A stretch of DNA of 64,000 bases from positions 1-64,000 of the forward strand of contig NZ_JAJGAK010000004.1 of assembly GCF_020866925.1 (NCBI RefSeq), given 5' to 3'. The notes under the pieces are model-generated. The model made no database searches and was not told the origin of the DNA. It saw only the letters and a program-made list of their open reading frames with translations. Of the stretch, positions 34,981 through 46,211 are shown one piece after another. Position numbers and translations under genes: made by a program. Positions within the stretch are counted from its first letter, which is position 1. Each line of letters begins with the position of its first letter. Source of the DNA: Noviluteimonas lactosilytica. Its GTDB lineage: Bacteria; Pseudomonadota; Gammaproteobacteria; Xanthomonadales; Xanthomonadaceae.

Positions 34981-35832
34981 TCAGCCCTGCGACGGAGCGG
35001 CGGCCGGCGCGGCGGGGCCGGCCGTGGCCGCGCGTTCGCGCGCAATCAGCTGGCTCGCGATGCGGATCATGTCCTCGAAGCTGTTGCCGGTGACGCGGTA
35101 CTTGCCGTTGACGATCAGCGTGGGCGTGCTGTTCGCGCCCGAGCGGATCATGAACTGGCGGCCCTTGTTGACCTGCGCGTTGACCGAGAAGGAATTCATC
35201 GTGCTGAGGAATTCCTTCGGGTTCGCGCCGTACTTGCCGTAGAAGTCGGCGATCTTCTGCTCGTTCGGGCCGTCGCCTTCGCCGGGCATGGACTGCGTCA
35301 CGTGGATCTCGCGGATCAGCGCGCTGTGCGACTTGTCGACGAGGTTCATCGCTTCGGCGACGTAGAACGCCTTCGCATACGGGTTCCACTCGGGGCCGAA
35401 CGGCGCCGGCACGTACGAGAAGCGCACGTCGGCCGGGAGCTTGGCCTTCCACGATTCGACCAGCGGGTCGAACGCGGCGCAGGCCGGGCACACGTAACCG
35501 AACACTTCGACGACTTCGATCTTGCCGTTGAGCGGCTTCCACGGCTCGCCGTTCTTGATCACTTCGTAATCGCGGCCTTCGACCAGGCCCGACGGATCGC
35601 TCGCCGCGGCGAGCGCCTGCTGCGCGGCGGCGTCGGCGGCCGGATCCTGCGCGACCGCGGCGGTGGAGGCGGCGGCCGGCGCGACGGTCGCGCTCGCGGC
35701 GGGTTCGTCGGCGCTGACCGGCATCGCGGCCGTGGAAGCGGCAGCCGCGGTGTCGGCGGCAGGCGGGGTGTTCGACTGGCTGCACGCGGCGAGCGCGAGG
35801 AGCAGCAGGGGAAGCAGGACGCGTGGGGTCAT
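34981..35832 (-). CDS. dsbA: DsbA-family thiol:disulfide oxidoreductase, lipoprotein
   Basis: 283 residues. The lipobox is LAAC at ~residue 16, followed by an ~75-residue Ala/Thr-rich linker. The thioredoxin-fold domain has the active site VFGYVCPACAAFDP, and the cis-proline loop is in SGANSTPTLIVNGKYRV. It oxidises periplasmic cysteines while tethered to the membrane by its lipid and long linker. It is adjacent to a second, soluble DsbA with a different active-site dipeptide, suggesting division of labour. Confidence 0.92.
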   Translation of the reverse strand: MTPRVLLPLLLLALAACSQSNTPPAADTAAAASTAAMPVSADEPAASATVAPAAASTAAVAQDPAADAAAQQALAAASDPSGLVEGRDYEVIKNGEPWKPLNGKIEVVEVFGYVCPACAAFDPLVESWKAKLPADVRFSYVPAPFGPEWNPYAKAFYVAEAMNLVDKSHSALIREIHVTQSMPGEGDGPNEQKIADFYGKYGANPKEFLSTMNSFSVNAQVNKGRQFMIRSGANSTPTLIVNGKYRVTGNSFEDMIRIASQLIARERAATAGPAAPAAAPSQG

Positions 35833-35873
35833 GGGTCGATCCTCGGAAACCTGGGGGGAATGGCGATGTTCGA

Positions 35874-36503
35874 TCAGCGCGGCGGGTTCTTGACCAGCGC
35901 GGCGGTGTTGGCGAGCAGATCGTCGAGCGAGCGGCCCATCACTTTCCAGCGGCCGGCAACGATGATCGTCGGCGTGCCGCCAATCTGCGTGCGGCCGATG
36001 AAGTCGTGCGCGGCCTTCACGCGTGCGGCAACCTGCGGGCTCTTCTGCGCGGCCGCGAACTTGTTCGCGTCGATGCCGAGCGTGGCGTAGAACGCGGCGA
36101 TCTCGCCGTCGGTCGCATTGCGCGGCAGCGCGTGGTCCGCGTGCAACGCCTCGAACGTCGCGACGTGCGTGCGCGGCAACACCTTCAGCGAATCGGCGGC
36201 GAAGAACGCGCGCGCGAAGTCATCGTCGAGGCCGTAGGCCGCGGGCACGTAACGCACCTTCGCGTTCTTCGGCAGCGTGGCTTTCCATGATTCGAGCTTC
36301 GGCGCGAGGTCGGCGCAGTGGATGCACGTGTAATGGAAGATCTCGGCGACTTCGATCTCGCCCTTGCCGACCTTGTCCCACGTGCCGGGATTGGCGAGCG
36401 TTTCGTAATGCACGCCCTCGACCGGCGCGGCCGGCGCGGACTGCGCGAACGCGGCGACGGGCAGCAACAGCGACAACAGCATCAAGGCTAGGAGGCGGGT
36501 CAT
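35874..36503 (-). CDS. dsbA: DsbA-family thiol:disulfide oxidoreductase, periplasmic
   Basis: 209 residues with a Sec signal peptide (to AFAQ, ~residue 21). Active site FHYTCIHCADLAPKLESW: CIHC in place of the neighbour's CPAC and of the CPHC of E. coli DsbA. The cis-proline loop reads QIGGTPTIIVAGRWKV. It introduces disulfides into exported proteins and may help mature the cytochromes encoded next door. It is separated from cytochrome c4 by a strong terminator. Confidence 0.92.
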   Translation of the reverse strand: MTRLLALMLLSLLLPVAAFAQSAPAAPVEGVHYETLANPGTWDKVGKGEIEVAEIFHYTCIHCADLAPKLESWKATLPKNAKVRYVPAAYGLDDDFARAFFAADSLKVLPRTHVATFEALHADHALPRNATDGEIAAFYATLGIDANKFAAAQKSPQVAARVKAAHDFIGRTQIGGTPTIIVAGRWKVMGRSLDDLLANTAALVKNPPR

Positions 36504-36531
36504 CGGCGGTCTCTGGCTCGCGGTTCGTTTC

Positions 36532-36565
36532 AAAAAAAACGCCGGCCTCAGTGTGGGGCCGGCGT
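36532..36565 (-). terminator. Rho-independent terminator of the cytochrome c4 gene
   Basis: On the minus strand ACGCCGGCC pairs with GGCCGGCGT across an ~9-base loop (36539-36565), followed by T8 (A8 at 36532-36539 on plus). It lies ~60 bp after the cytochrome stop. Confidence 0.9.
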
Positions 36566-36622
36566 ACGGATCAGGGTCGTGAACGCTTCGACAGCTTGCG
36601 CTGGTCGAGGTTCCCGCCGGCG

Positions 36623-37390
36623 TCACTGCTGCGCGGCGACGTCGTCCGAGCGATGGTGGAGGCCCTGGACGTAGGAGGCCAGCGACTGGATCTCTTCGTC
36701 GGTCAGCGGCTTCGCCACTGCGGCCATGACGTTGAACAGGTGCGGTTCCTTCGCCGTGGTCGTGCCCGTGCGGTATTCCTCGAGGCGACGCTGCACGTAG
36801 GCCGACTGCTGGCCGGCGATGGCCGGATAGGCCGGGCCCGGGTTGCCGGCGCCGGAGGGACCGTGGCACGCCATGCACGCGGGGATGCCGCGCGCCACGT
36901 CGCCCTGGCGGAAGAGGCGCTCGCCGACTTCGTAGAACTTCATGCCGGCGTTGGGGCCGGTGGCGATCGGGGTGTCGTCGGCCACGCCCGCGCCCGCCTT
37001 CTGGGTCGCGAAGTGCGCACCGAGGTCGCGCATGTCCTGCGCGCTCAGGGGGTCGGCGAACGGCTTCATCACCGCGGCCATGCCGGTGTTGCGCTCGCCG
37101 CTCTTGAACAGCGCCAGCTGGTGCGCGATGTAACGCTCCGGCATGCCGGCCAGGCGCGGGTACTGCGGGTCGGTCGGGTTGCCGTCGAGGCCGTGGCAGG
37201 CCGCGCAGGTGCCGGCGAGCGTCGCGCCCTTCTTCGCATCGCCCCAGACCGGCTTGGCCTCGACCAGCGGCTTGGTTTCCACCTGGGCGTCGGGCGCGAC
37301 AGGGGTCACGGTGGACTGGGCGAAGGCGACGGCGGCGACCGCGAAAGCGGCGGCAAGACCGGCGTAGCCGAGGACGCGTGCGTGGCGCAT
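36623..37390 (-). CDS. Cytochrome c4 (diheme c-type cytochrome)
   Basis: 255 residues from the ATG at 37390, with a signal peptide ending ...AVAFAQ. Two class I heme c domains are visible: CAACHGLDGNP with Met ligand in VMKPFADPLS, and CMACHGPSGAGNPGPAYP with the second Met in VMAAVAKPLTDEE. This tandem arrangement is that of cytochrome c4, an electron donor to terminal oxidases, fitting the aa3 operon ~17 kb away. It is divergent from engB with a 169-bp intergenic region. Confidence 0.93.
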   Translation of the reverse strand: MRHARVLGYAGLAAAFAVAAVAFAQSTVTPVAPDAQVETKPLVEAKPVWGDAKKGATLAGTCAACHGLDGNPTDPQYPRLAGMPERYIAHQLALFKSGERNTGMAAVMKPFADPLSAQDMRDLGAHFATQKAGAGVADDTPIATGPNAGMKFYEVGERLFRQGDVARGIPACMACHGPSGAGNPGPAYPAIAGQQSAYVQRRLEEYRTGTTTAKEPHLFNVMAAVAKPLTDEEIQSLASYVQGLHHRSDDVAAQQ

Positions 37391-37559
37391 GCAAAGCTCC
37401 GTAATTCGGGAACCGGTGGGCTCGAACCCATCCGGGGGGTCGCGGACCACACAAAGCGGTCGCGAAGGCGCGGGATTATCGACGGCGGCGTACGGGGCGG
37501 TCAAACCGCAGGGCGGGTGCCCCGGGCGCGGGTCGGCCCGCGCATGCGATCCTGTGCGC

Positions 37560-38159
37560 ATGGCCAACCCTTTTGCCCGCGCCCGCTATGTGCTGTCGGC
37601 GCACAACTACCGTCAACTGCCGCCCGACGAAGGCGCCGAGATCGCGTTCGCCGGCCGCTCCAACGCCGGCAAGTCCAGCGCACTCAACGCACTCGCCCAG
37701 CAGAACGCGCTCGCCCGCGTGTCGAAGACCCCGGGCCGCACCCAGCAGCTGGTGTTCTTCGAAGTCGCGCCGCAGCGGCACCTGGTCGACCTGCCGGGCT
37801 ACGGCTACGCGAAGGTCCCGCAGGACCTGCAGGCGCATTGGCAGCAGTTCCTCGACGGTTACTTTTCCACGCGCGATGCCCTGCAGGGCCTGGTGGTCGT
37901 CATGGACATCCGCCACCCGCTGAAGGACTACGATCGGCAGATGCTTGGGTACGCGGCCAATCGCGGCATTCCCGCGCATGCGGTGCTGACCAAGGCCGAC
38001 AAGCTCGGGCGCGGTGCGGCAGGCAACACGCTGCAGGCCGTGCGCATGGAGCTGTCGCGCGTGTTCGGCGACACCGTGTCGGTGCAGACCTTCTCGGCCG
38101 AGTCGAAGCAGGGCGTCGACGAGTTGCGCGCCGTCGCCGCGCGCTGGCTCGGCCTCTGA
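37560..38159 (+). CDS. engB: Ribosome biogenesis GTP-binding protein YihA/YsxC
   Basis: 199 residues. GTPase motifs: G1 GRSNAGKSSALNAL, G2 near TPGRTQQL, G3 DLPGYGYAKVP, G4 TKADKLGRG. This is the compact EngB family (about 200 residues) needed for 50S subunit assembly. It is a single gene, with the cytochrome c4/dsbA block divergent, the typical neighbourhood in gammaproteobacteria. Confidence 0.96.
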   Translation: MANPFARARYVLSAHNYRQLPPDEGAEIAFAGRSNAGKSSALNALAQQNALARVSKTPGRTQQLVFFEVAPQRHLVDLPGYGYAKVPQDLQAHWQQFLDGYFSTRDALQGLVVVMDIRHPLKDYDRQMLGYAANRGIPAHAVLTKADKLGRGAAGNTLQAVRMELSRVFGDTVSVQTFSAESKQGVDELRAVAARWLGL

Positions 38160-38253
38160 CGCAACGCCGCTTGCGCGACAAGCCGCGCTCGCGGAACGCC
38201 AGCATCCCAATGGCGTGACGATCACCTGAACACGCGAGGACTATAGTGCCTCG

Positions 38254-39630
38254 ATGTCGAGTCTCAGCAACGTCGCCGAACTTCCCATCACCGACCGGCG
38301 CGAACTGGTCGAATACCTCGCGTCCGGGAACAAGCCGCGCGCCGACTGGCGCATCGGCACCGAGCACGAGAAGTTCGGTTTCCGCACCGACGATCTGCGC
38401 GCGCCCACCTTCGACGGCGATCGCGGCATCGAAGCGCTGCTCGATGGCCTGCAGCGCTTCGGCTGGAAACAGGTGCAGGAACACGGACGCACGATCGCGC
38501 TGAGCCGCGAAGGCGCGAACGTGTCGCTCGAACCCGCCGGCCAGCTCGAGCTCTCCGGCGCGCCGCTCGAAACCATCCACGACACCTGCCGCGAAACCAA
38601 CGGCCACCTCGCCGAAGTGAAGACGGTCGCGTCGGAGCTCGGCCTGGGCTTCCTCGGCATGGGCTTCCAGCCGAAGTGGCGCCGCGACGAAATGCCGTGG
38701 ATGCCGAAGGGCCGCTACAAGATCATGCGCGAGTACATGCCCAAGCGCGGCGATCTCGGCCTGGACATGATGACGCGCACGTGCACCGTGCAGGTCAACC
38801 TCGACTTCGCCAGCGAAGCCGACATGGTGAAGAAGTTCCGCGTGTCGCTCGCGTTGCAGCCGATCGCGACCGCGCTGTTCGCCGACTCGCCGTTCACCGA
38901 AGGCAAGCCGAACGGATTCCTTTCCTATCGCTCGCACATCTGGACCGACACCGATCCGGATCGCACGGGCATGCTTGATTTCGTGTTCGAGGACGGCTTC
39001 GGCTTCGAGCGTTACGTCGACTACCTGCTCGATGTCCCGATGTATTTCGCGTATCGCAATGGCGAATACCTCGATCTGTCGGGCAAGTCGTTCCGCAAGT
39101 TCCTCGACGGCAACCTCGACGTGTTGCCGGGCTCGCTGCCGACGCTGCGCGACTGGTCGGACCACATGACCACCGCGTTCCCCGAAGTGCGCCTGAAGAA
39201 GTACCTCGAGATGCGCGGCGCCGACTCCGGTCCGTGGAATCGCATCTGCGCACTGCCCGCGTTCTGGGTCGGCCTGCTGTACGACGATGCCTCGCTCGAT
39301 GCCGCGTGGGACCTGGTCAAGGACTTCAACCGCGCCGAACGCCACGCGTTGCGCGACGGCGTGCCGAAGCACGCGTTGAAGTTGCCGGCGCGCCTGGGCA
39401 ACACGCAGGCGACCGTGCGCGAACTCGCGATCGAAGCGCTGAAGATTTCCGCCGCGGGCCTGCACCGTCGCGCGCGCCACAACAAGAGCGGCTCGGACGA
39501 ACGCGTGTTCCTCGACCCGCTGATCGAATCGGCGGAAGCCAACCTGACCCCGGCGGAGCGCAAGCTCGCGCTTTACCAAGGGCCGTGGGAAGGCAACATC
39601 GACCGCGTTTTCAGCGAGTTCGCGTACTGA
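38254..39630 (+). CDS. gshA: Glutamate-cysteine ligase, plant/alphaproteobacterial type
   Basis: 458 residues. [10 protein letters not shown] near the start, [52 protein letters not shown] near the end. This is the GCS2/type 3 family found in plants and many proteobacteria, unrelated in sequence to E. coli GshA. It joins glutamate and cysteine, the first step of glutathione synthesis, which supplies the glutathione-dependent formaldehyde pathway downstream. It is convergent with a TPR lipoprotein gene (12 bp). Confidence 0.95.
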   Translation: MSSLSNVAELPITDRRELVEYLASGNKPRADWRIGTEHEKFGFRTDDLRAPTFDGDRGIEALLDGLQRFGWKQVQEHGRTIALSREGANVSLEPAGQLELSGAPLETIHDTCRETNGHLAEVKTVASELGLGFLGMGFQPKWRRDEMPWMPKGRYKIMREYMPKRGDLGLDMMTRTCTVQVNLDFASEADMVKKFRVSLALQPIATALFADSPFTEGKPNGFLSYRSHIWTDTDPDRTGMLDFVFEDGFGFERYVDYLLDVPMYFAYRNGEYLDLSGKSFRKFLDGNLDVLPGSLPTLRDWSDHMTTAFPEVRLKKYLEMRGADSGPWNRICALPAFWVGLLYDDASLDAAWDLVKDFNRAERHALRDGVPKHALKLPARLGNTQATVRELAIEALKISAAGLHRRARHNKSGSDERVFLDPLIESAEANLTPAERKLALYQGPWEGNIDRVFSEFAY

Positions 39631-39642
39631 GCGAACCGCGCG

Positions 39643-42522
<2,880 letters not shown>

Positions 42523-42535
42523 CGGGGTCGTGTCG

Positions 42536-43366
42536 ATGCGCAAGATCGAATCGCACGCGTGCTTCGGCGGCACGCAGGAAGTGTGGGAACACGACGCGAC
42601 GTCGACATCGTGCGCGATGCGTTTCGGCATCTACCTGCCGCCCGACGCACAACGCCGCCCGTGTCCGGTGCTGTACTGGCTGTCGGGCCTGACCGCCACC
42701 GAGCAGAACTTCATCACCAAGGCGGGCGCGCAGCGTTACGCGGCCGAACACGGACTGGTGCTCGTCGCGCCCGACACGAGTCCGCGCGGGCCCGGCGTTG
42801 CCGATGCCGAGGGCGACGACATCGGACTCGGCGCCGGCTTCTACGTCGATGCGACGCAAGCGCCGTGGTCGGCGCACTACCGCATGCACGCGTACGTCGC
42901 CGAAGAGTTGCCCGCGCTGATCGAAGCGCACTTTCCGGTGACCAACGCGCGCAGCATCGGCGGCCATTCGATGGGCGGCCACGGCGCGTTGATCTGCGCA
43001 TTGCGGCATCCGGCGCGCTACCACAGCGTGTCGGCGCTGGCGCCGATCTGTTCGGCGTCGCGCGGGTGGGGTCGCAAGGCGTTCCATGCGTATCTCGGCG
43101 ACGATCCCGCGGCGTGGAAGGCATGGGATGCCTGCGATCTGTTGCGCGCGGCGACCCGCAGGTTCTCGCTGCGCGTCGACCAGGGCGATGCCGATCCCTT
43201 CCTCGCCGACCGCCTGCAACCCGACCTGCTGCGCGCGGCCTGCGCCGAAGGTGGGCACGCGCTGGATTTCCGCATGCGGCCCGGCTACGACCACGGGTTC
43301 TACTTCGTCGCCTCGTTCATCGGCGACCACATCGCGCATCACGCGGCGACGCTGAAGTCCGTGTAG
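42536..43366 (+). CDS. fghA: S-formylglutathione hydrolase
   Basis: 276 residues from the ATG at 42536 (GGGG 8 bp upstream); an in-frame GTG at 42530 would add two residues. Alpha/beta hydrolase of the esterase D family: YWLSGLTATEQNF (oxyanion region), nucleophile Ser in GGHSMGGHGAL, and Asp and His in the C-terminal part (GDADPFL, PGYDHGFYF). It splits S-formylglutathione to formate and glutathione. The 3' end overlaps the convergent ATP-pyrophosphatase gene by 28 bp. Confidence 0.96.
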   Translation: MRKIESHACFGGTQEVWEHDATSTSCAMRFGIYLPPDAQRRPCPVLYWLSGLTATEQNFITKAGAQRYAAEHGLVLVAPDTSPRGPGVADAEGDDIGLGAGFYVDATQAPWSAHYRMHAYVAEELPALIEAHFPVTNARSIGGHSMGGHGALICALRHPARYHSVSALAPICSASRGWGRKAFHAYLGDDPAAWKAWDACDLLRAATRRFSLRVDQGDADPFLADRLQPDLLRAACAEGGHALDFRMRPGYDHGFYFVASFIGDHIAHHAATLKSV

Positions 43367-44016
43367 GCGAAGCGCTCGTCGCGCAATACGCGTTCGCCGC
43401 GTTCGATCGCGATCGGATGGTCGAACATCGGCCCGTCGTGCACGAGCGTGTGGAACTCGCCGTTCTCGCCGCACGGATCGCAGGACGCGGGCAGGTCGGC
43501 GAGCAGCGCCGCATCGAATGCGCGGCCGCTGAACGACGCATCGAGTTGCTGCGTGTCGACGACGCACAACTGCGCGCACAACCCGCCGGCGAGCATCTCG
43601 CGCGCGAGCGCGGCCGTGTCGCTGCCGAAGAGCGGGAAGTGCGGCGTCCACCCGAGCCGCGCACACAACGCTTCGCGCCACGCTTTCACGTCGGCGAGGA
43701 ACAGGTCGCCGAATGCGATCGTCTCGCATGCGGGCCAGCGCGTGCGCGCGTCCTGCAACGCTTGCGCGAACGAGGCCTCGTAGGTCGCGTTGTCGCATTG
43801 CGGCGGGATCACCGCTTCGATCACCGGCAACCCCGTCGCGCGTGCCTGCACCTGCAGCAGGTCGCGACGGATGCCGTGCATGGCGATGCGCTCGTAACCC
43901 GAGGTCACCGTGGTGACGAGGCCGACGACGTCGGCCTCGCCAGTCGCACGCAACCTGTGCAGTGTCCAGGCGGCGTCCTTGCCGCCACTCCACGACAACA
44001 CCATCTGCCTGCGCAT
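43339..44016 (-). CDS. Diphthine-ammonia-ligase-like ATP pyrophosphatase
   Basis: 225 residues. The N-terminal PP-loop MVLSWSGGKDAAWTL and the following HGIRRDLLQVQARATGLP and FGDLFLADVKAWRE are those of the PF01902 ATP-binding family. Archaeal and eukaryotic members amidate diphthine; bacteria lack diphthamide, so the bacterial substrate is unknown. A C-terminal Cys/Gly segment, CDPCGENGEFHTLVHDGPMF, is conserved in the family. It overlaps fghA at the 3' end. Confidence 0.85.
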   Translation of the reverse strand: MRRQMVLSWSGGKDAAWTLHRLRATGEADVVGLVTTVTSGYERIAMHGIRRDLLQVQARATGLPVIEAVIPPQCDNATYEASFAQALQDARTRWPACETIAFGDLFLADVKAWREALCARLGWTPHFPLFGSDTAALAREMLAGGLCAQLCVVDTQQLDASFSGRAFDAALLADLPASCDPCGENGEFHTLVHDGPMFDHPIAIERGERVLRDERFAYTDFSVAA

Positions 44017-44059
44017 CGACGCTCCATGCCATGGGCCTGCGTCGATTATCGCCCTTGCA

Positions 44060-45784
44060 TCAAGGTGCCGGACACAAACGGCATTGCACGTCGCCGGTGT
44101 CGCTCCTGTCGTTTCCGCTGAGCGCGCCTTCCGCGCTCACGCCCGCTTCGTTGAGGAAGGCGGCGGCGCCAGGGCTGGTCTGGCTACCGTTCGTCTTCGT
44201 CGGGATGTAGCAGTGGGTCACGACGAACGAGCCATTCACGCCGAGCGTGGTCGGCACGGCGGCACCCGTCAGCGAATCCGCGGTCACCGCGACCTCGCTC
44301 CCGCCTTCGGGGGCGTCGACCAGCGCGATGTTCACCAGGCCTTCGTTCGACTGGTTGGTCACCGTGATCTTGTTGCACACCCGCGGCTGCACGGTGTTGC
44401 CGACGGCGATCACTTCGACCGTATCGCAGGCCTTGGTCACCTGGACCGCGGTTTCGAAGGGTGGCTCGCAGGTCTCCTCCATGACGAAGCTGCCTTCGAC
44501 GCCGTCCGCACCATCGCCCGCCGTACCGGTGACGTTGTTGAACAGCCTCTCGGTCGTGTGGTCGCACGCGACTTCGACGGTCGCGGTATCGCCGGACGCC
44601 AGCGACGTCGCCATCGGCGAGGCGGTCCCTGTCTGCAGCCATTGGCCGGTGTCGGTGCGCTTGCAGCGCGGGAAGCCGGTCGGCTGCGTGGTCGCGTTGG
44701 CGCCGAAGGACAGCGTGATGTCTTCGGCGAACGCCACGTCCGTCAGCGTGCCGCCGATCGCCTTGACGTTGACGTCGTAGGTGCTGGTGAGGAACTGGCC
44801 GTTCGTCGAGATCGTCGTGGCCTTGCAGACCTTCGTCACTTCCACGCCGCACTGTCCGAACGTCTGCAGCACGTAGTCCTTCAACTGCGCGTCGGTCGAC
44901 GACGAACTGCGCGTCATCGCGAGCACGGAGGAGAAGCACGTCGTCGGATCCAGCCCCAGCGCGCCGAGGTCGATGGCGCCTTCGAAGAACGTGCCGACCG
45001 GGAACATGTTGTCGGCGGGCTTCACCGCCTGCTGGCCGAACACGTAATCGGCGAACACCGTCGGGATCGCGACCTTGGTCTTGTTCGCCGCCGCGCACAT
45101 GCCGTTGTCGGGCGCGTTGATGCCGACGTCGCAGAACACCTGCGGGATCGGGTCCTTCGGCTTGAGGCCCGCGGCGGAGGATTTCACCGTCGTGAGCGGC
45201 ACCGCCGCCGAGCCGTTCCACACGAACACGTTGATGATGCTGCTGCCGCCGCCCTTGTTGAAGTCGGAGGTGATCAGGATGTCGCCGACCGAGTGCGCGC
45301 CCGAGAAGTTCGAGCCCGGCAGTTCCTTGATCGACTTCTTGAAGAACCAGAAGCCGATCGCGGAGTCACCGTCGTTCACCAGGCGGGTCGCACCGAAGTA
45401 CAGCAACTTGTCGCCACTGGGTTGCGGGTATTCCTTCGCGAACGCATGCACGAGGTCGTCCTTGCCCGGCACGCTGTTGAAGCCGTGCTGCCAGTAGTTC
45501 GTCGTGATACCGGTCGAACTGACGTCGCGTTCGTCCTTCGATCCGCCCTGGATGTAGACGTCGTCCGTGGTCGAGCTTGCGACCACGTCCTTCTTCACGA
45601 CCGGGCTGTTGTTTTCCCAGTCCTCGCCGCCGTTGTTGTTGTCCACGGCATTGCCGTCGATCTCCAGGGGTTCACTGGGTACCAGCGCGATTGCGGTGAG
45701 GGCTACCAAACCGATGCCCAGTGCCATGGAAAGCGCGAGGGGCCATCGCGTCCGCAGCCCCTGCCTCTTGGTGTTCCTGTACAT
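44060..45784 (-). CDS. Exported protein of unknown function with DUF11-like repeats
   Basis: 574 residues from the ATG at 45784 (AAGGAG six bases upstream; the longer frame to 45859 lacks such a site). A basic N-terminus and one hydrophobic segment (residues ~14-36) form a signal peptide or anchor. The next ~270 residues form a domain I do not recognise, with many aromatic and Asp/Asn residues (YWQHGFNSVPGKDDLVHAFAKEY; FWFFKKSIKELP). The C-terminal ~230 residues hold two similar modules starting VTKVC and VTKAC, of the kind found in DUF11/surface adhesin proteins. It ends CRLCPAP, with no LPXTG or PEP-CTERM sorting signal. The leader region upstream contains an orphan terminator. Confidence 0.7.
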   Translation of the reverse strand: MYRNTKRQGLRTRWPLALSMALGIGLVALTAIALVPSEPLEIDGNAVDNNNGGEDWENNSPVVKKDVVASSTTDDVYIQGGSKDERDVSSTGITTNYWQHGFNSVPGKDDLVHAFAKEYPQPSGDKLLYFGATRLVNDGDSAIGFWFFKKSIKELPGSNFSGAHSVGDILITSDFNKGGGSSIINVFVWNGSAAVPLTTVKSSAAGLKPKDPIPQVFCDVGINAPDNGMCAAANKTKVAIPTVFADYVFGQQAVKPADNMFPVGTFFEGAIDLGALGLDPTTCFSSVLAMTRSSSSTDAQLKDYVLQTFGQCGVEVTKVCKATTISTNGQFLTSTYDVNVKAIGGTLTDVAFAEDITLSFGANATTQPTGFPRCKRTDTGQWLQTGTASPMATSLASGDTATVEVACDHTTERLFNNVTGTAGDGADGVEGSFVMEETCEPPFETAVQVTKACDTVEVIAVGNTVQPRVCNKITVTNQSNEGLVNIALVDAPEGGSEVAVTADSLTGAAVPTTLGVNGSFVVTHCYIPTKTNGSQTSPGAAAFLNEAGVSAEGALSGNDRSDTGDVQCRLCPAP

Positions 45785-45969
45785 GGTATGCTCCTTTCGG
45801 GTAGGGGAAGCGCAACGCAGTCCGAATCCCCCGCCGGGCTGCGGCGGCAGAGCATCCAATGGCCGCTTTCACATGGGGAATCACGCGTCCGGGTGATGGG
45901 TCCCCCTGTCCTCCCACGCGCGACTCATGCGTTGCATCCGCACGTTCCGCACATACCTCACGTCCCGCA

Positions 45970-46034
45970 CAAAAAAAGGCGACGGAGGTGTGCTCCGTCG
46001 CCAGGTGGCTGCATGAAGGGGGAACATGCAGCGG
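45970..46034 (-). ncRNA. Candidate small RNA or leader attenuator
   Basis: Reading the minus strand: a first hairpin with 8-bp arms (GCTGCATG / CATGCAGC, 46008-46032) exposing the loop TTCCCCCTT, five bases, then the terminator hairpin with its T run. A C-rich loop next to a terminator is the architecture of Xanthomonas sRNAs such as sX13, which use such loops to mask G-rich ribosome sites. The transcript could equally be the 5' leader of the 574-aa protein gene. I cannot see a convincing promoter, so the 5' end is undefined. Confidence 0.35.
45971..46002 (-). terminator. Orphan Rho-independent terminator (minus strand)
   Basis: On the minus strand GGCGACGGAG, loop CACAC, CTCCGTCGCC, then T7 (A7 at 45971-45977 on plus). 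The stem is a perfect 10 bp. No gene ends just upstream of it on this strand; the next gene on this strand starts ~190 bp downstream at 45784. Confidence 0.85.
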
Positions 46035-46211
46035 AGGACGAGGTGCGCGATCGTGTCGCGCTGGGGGATGCGAGCGTCCCCCTGCGGGCTTTCACGCACA
46101 ATCGTTTTGGTGGGTGAACAAACGGGTGACCGCTTTCGCGAAGCACGCGCGTTGGCAAACATGCGGCGAATCAGGGGCGCCGAGCTTTCCTATTGCTCGG
46201 GAACCCTGACG

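Larger units (their letters stand above)
45785..46211. other. 427-bp non-coding region between the 574-aa protein gene and the LuxR-type gene
   Basis: No open frame here looks coding: the frames present on both strands lack ribosome sites and have arginine-heavy shadow composition. It contains a minus-strand terminator (45971-46002), an 8-bp inverted repeat (46008-46032), and several C-rich/G-rich heptamers (TCCCCCT at 45901 and near 46077 on plus). It probably holds divergent promoters, but none matches the consensus well. Confidence 0.6.

Noticed and set aside
44060-44090. C-terminal CRLCPAP of the 574-aa protein as a sorting signal
   Set aside because: No hydrophobic helix followed by a basic tail is present, so it is neither PEP-CTERM nor LPXTG.
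45881-46209. Short frames on both strands in the 46-kb intergenic region
   Set aside because: No ribosome sites, frames cross a terminator stem, and the translations lack any protein-like pattern.
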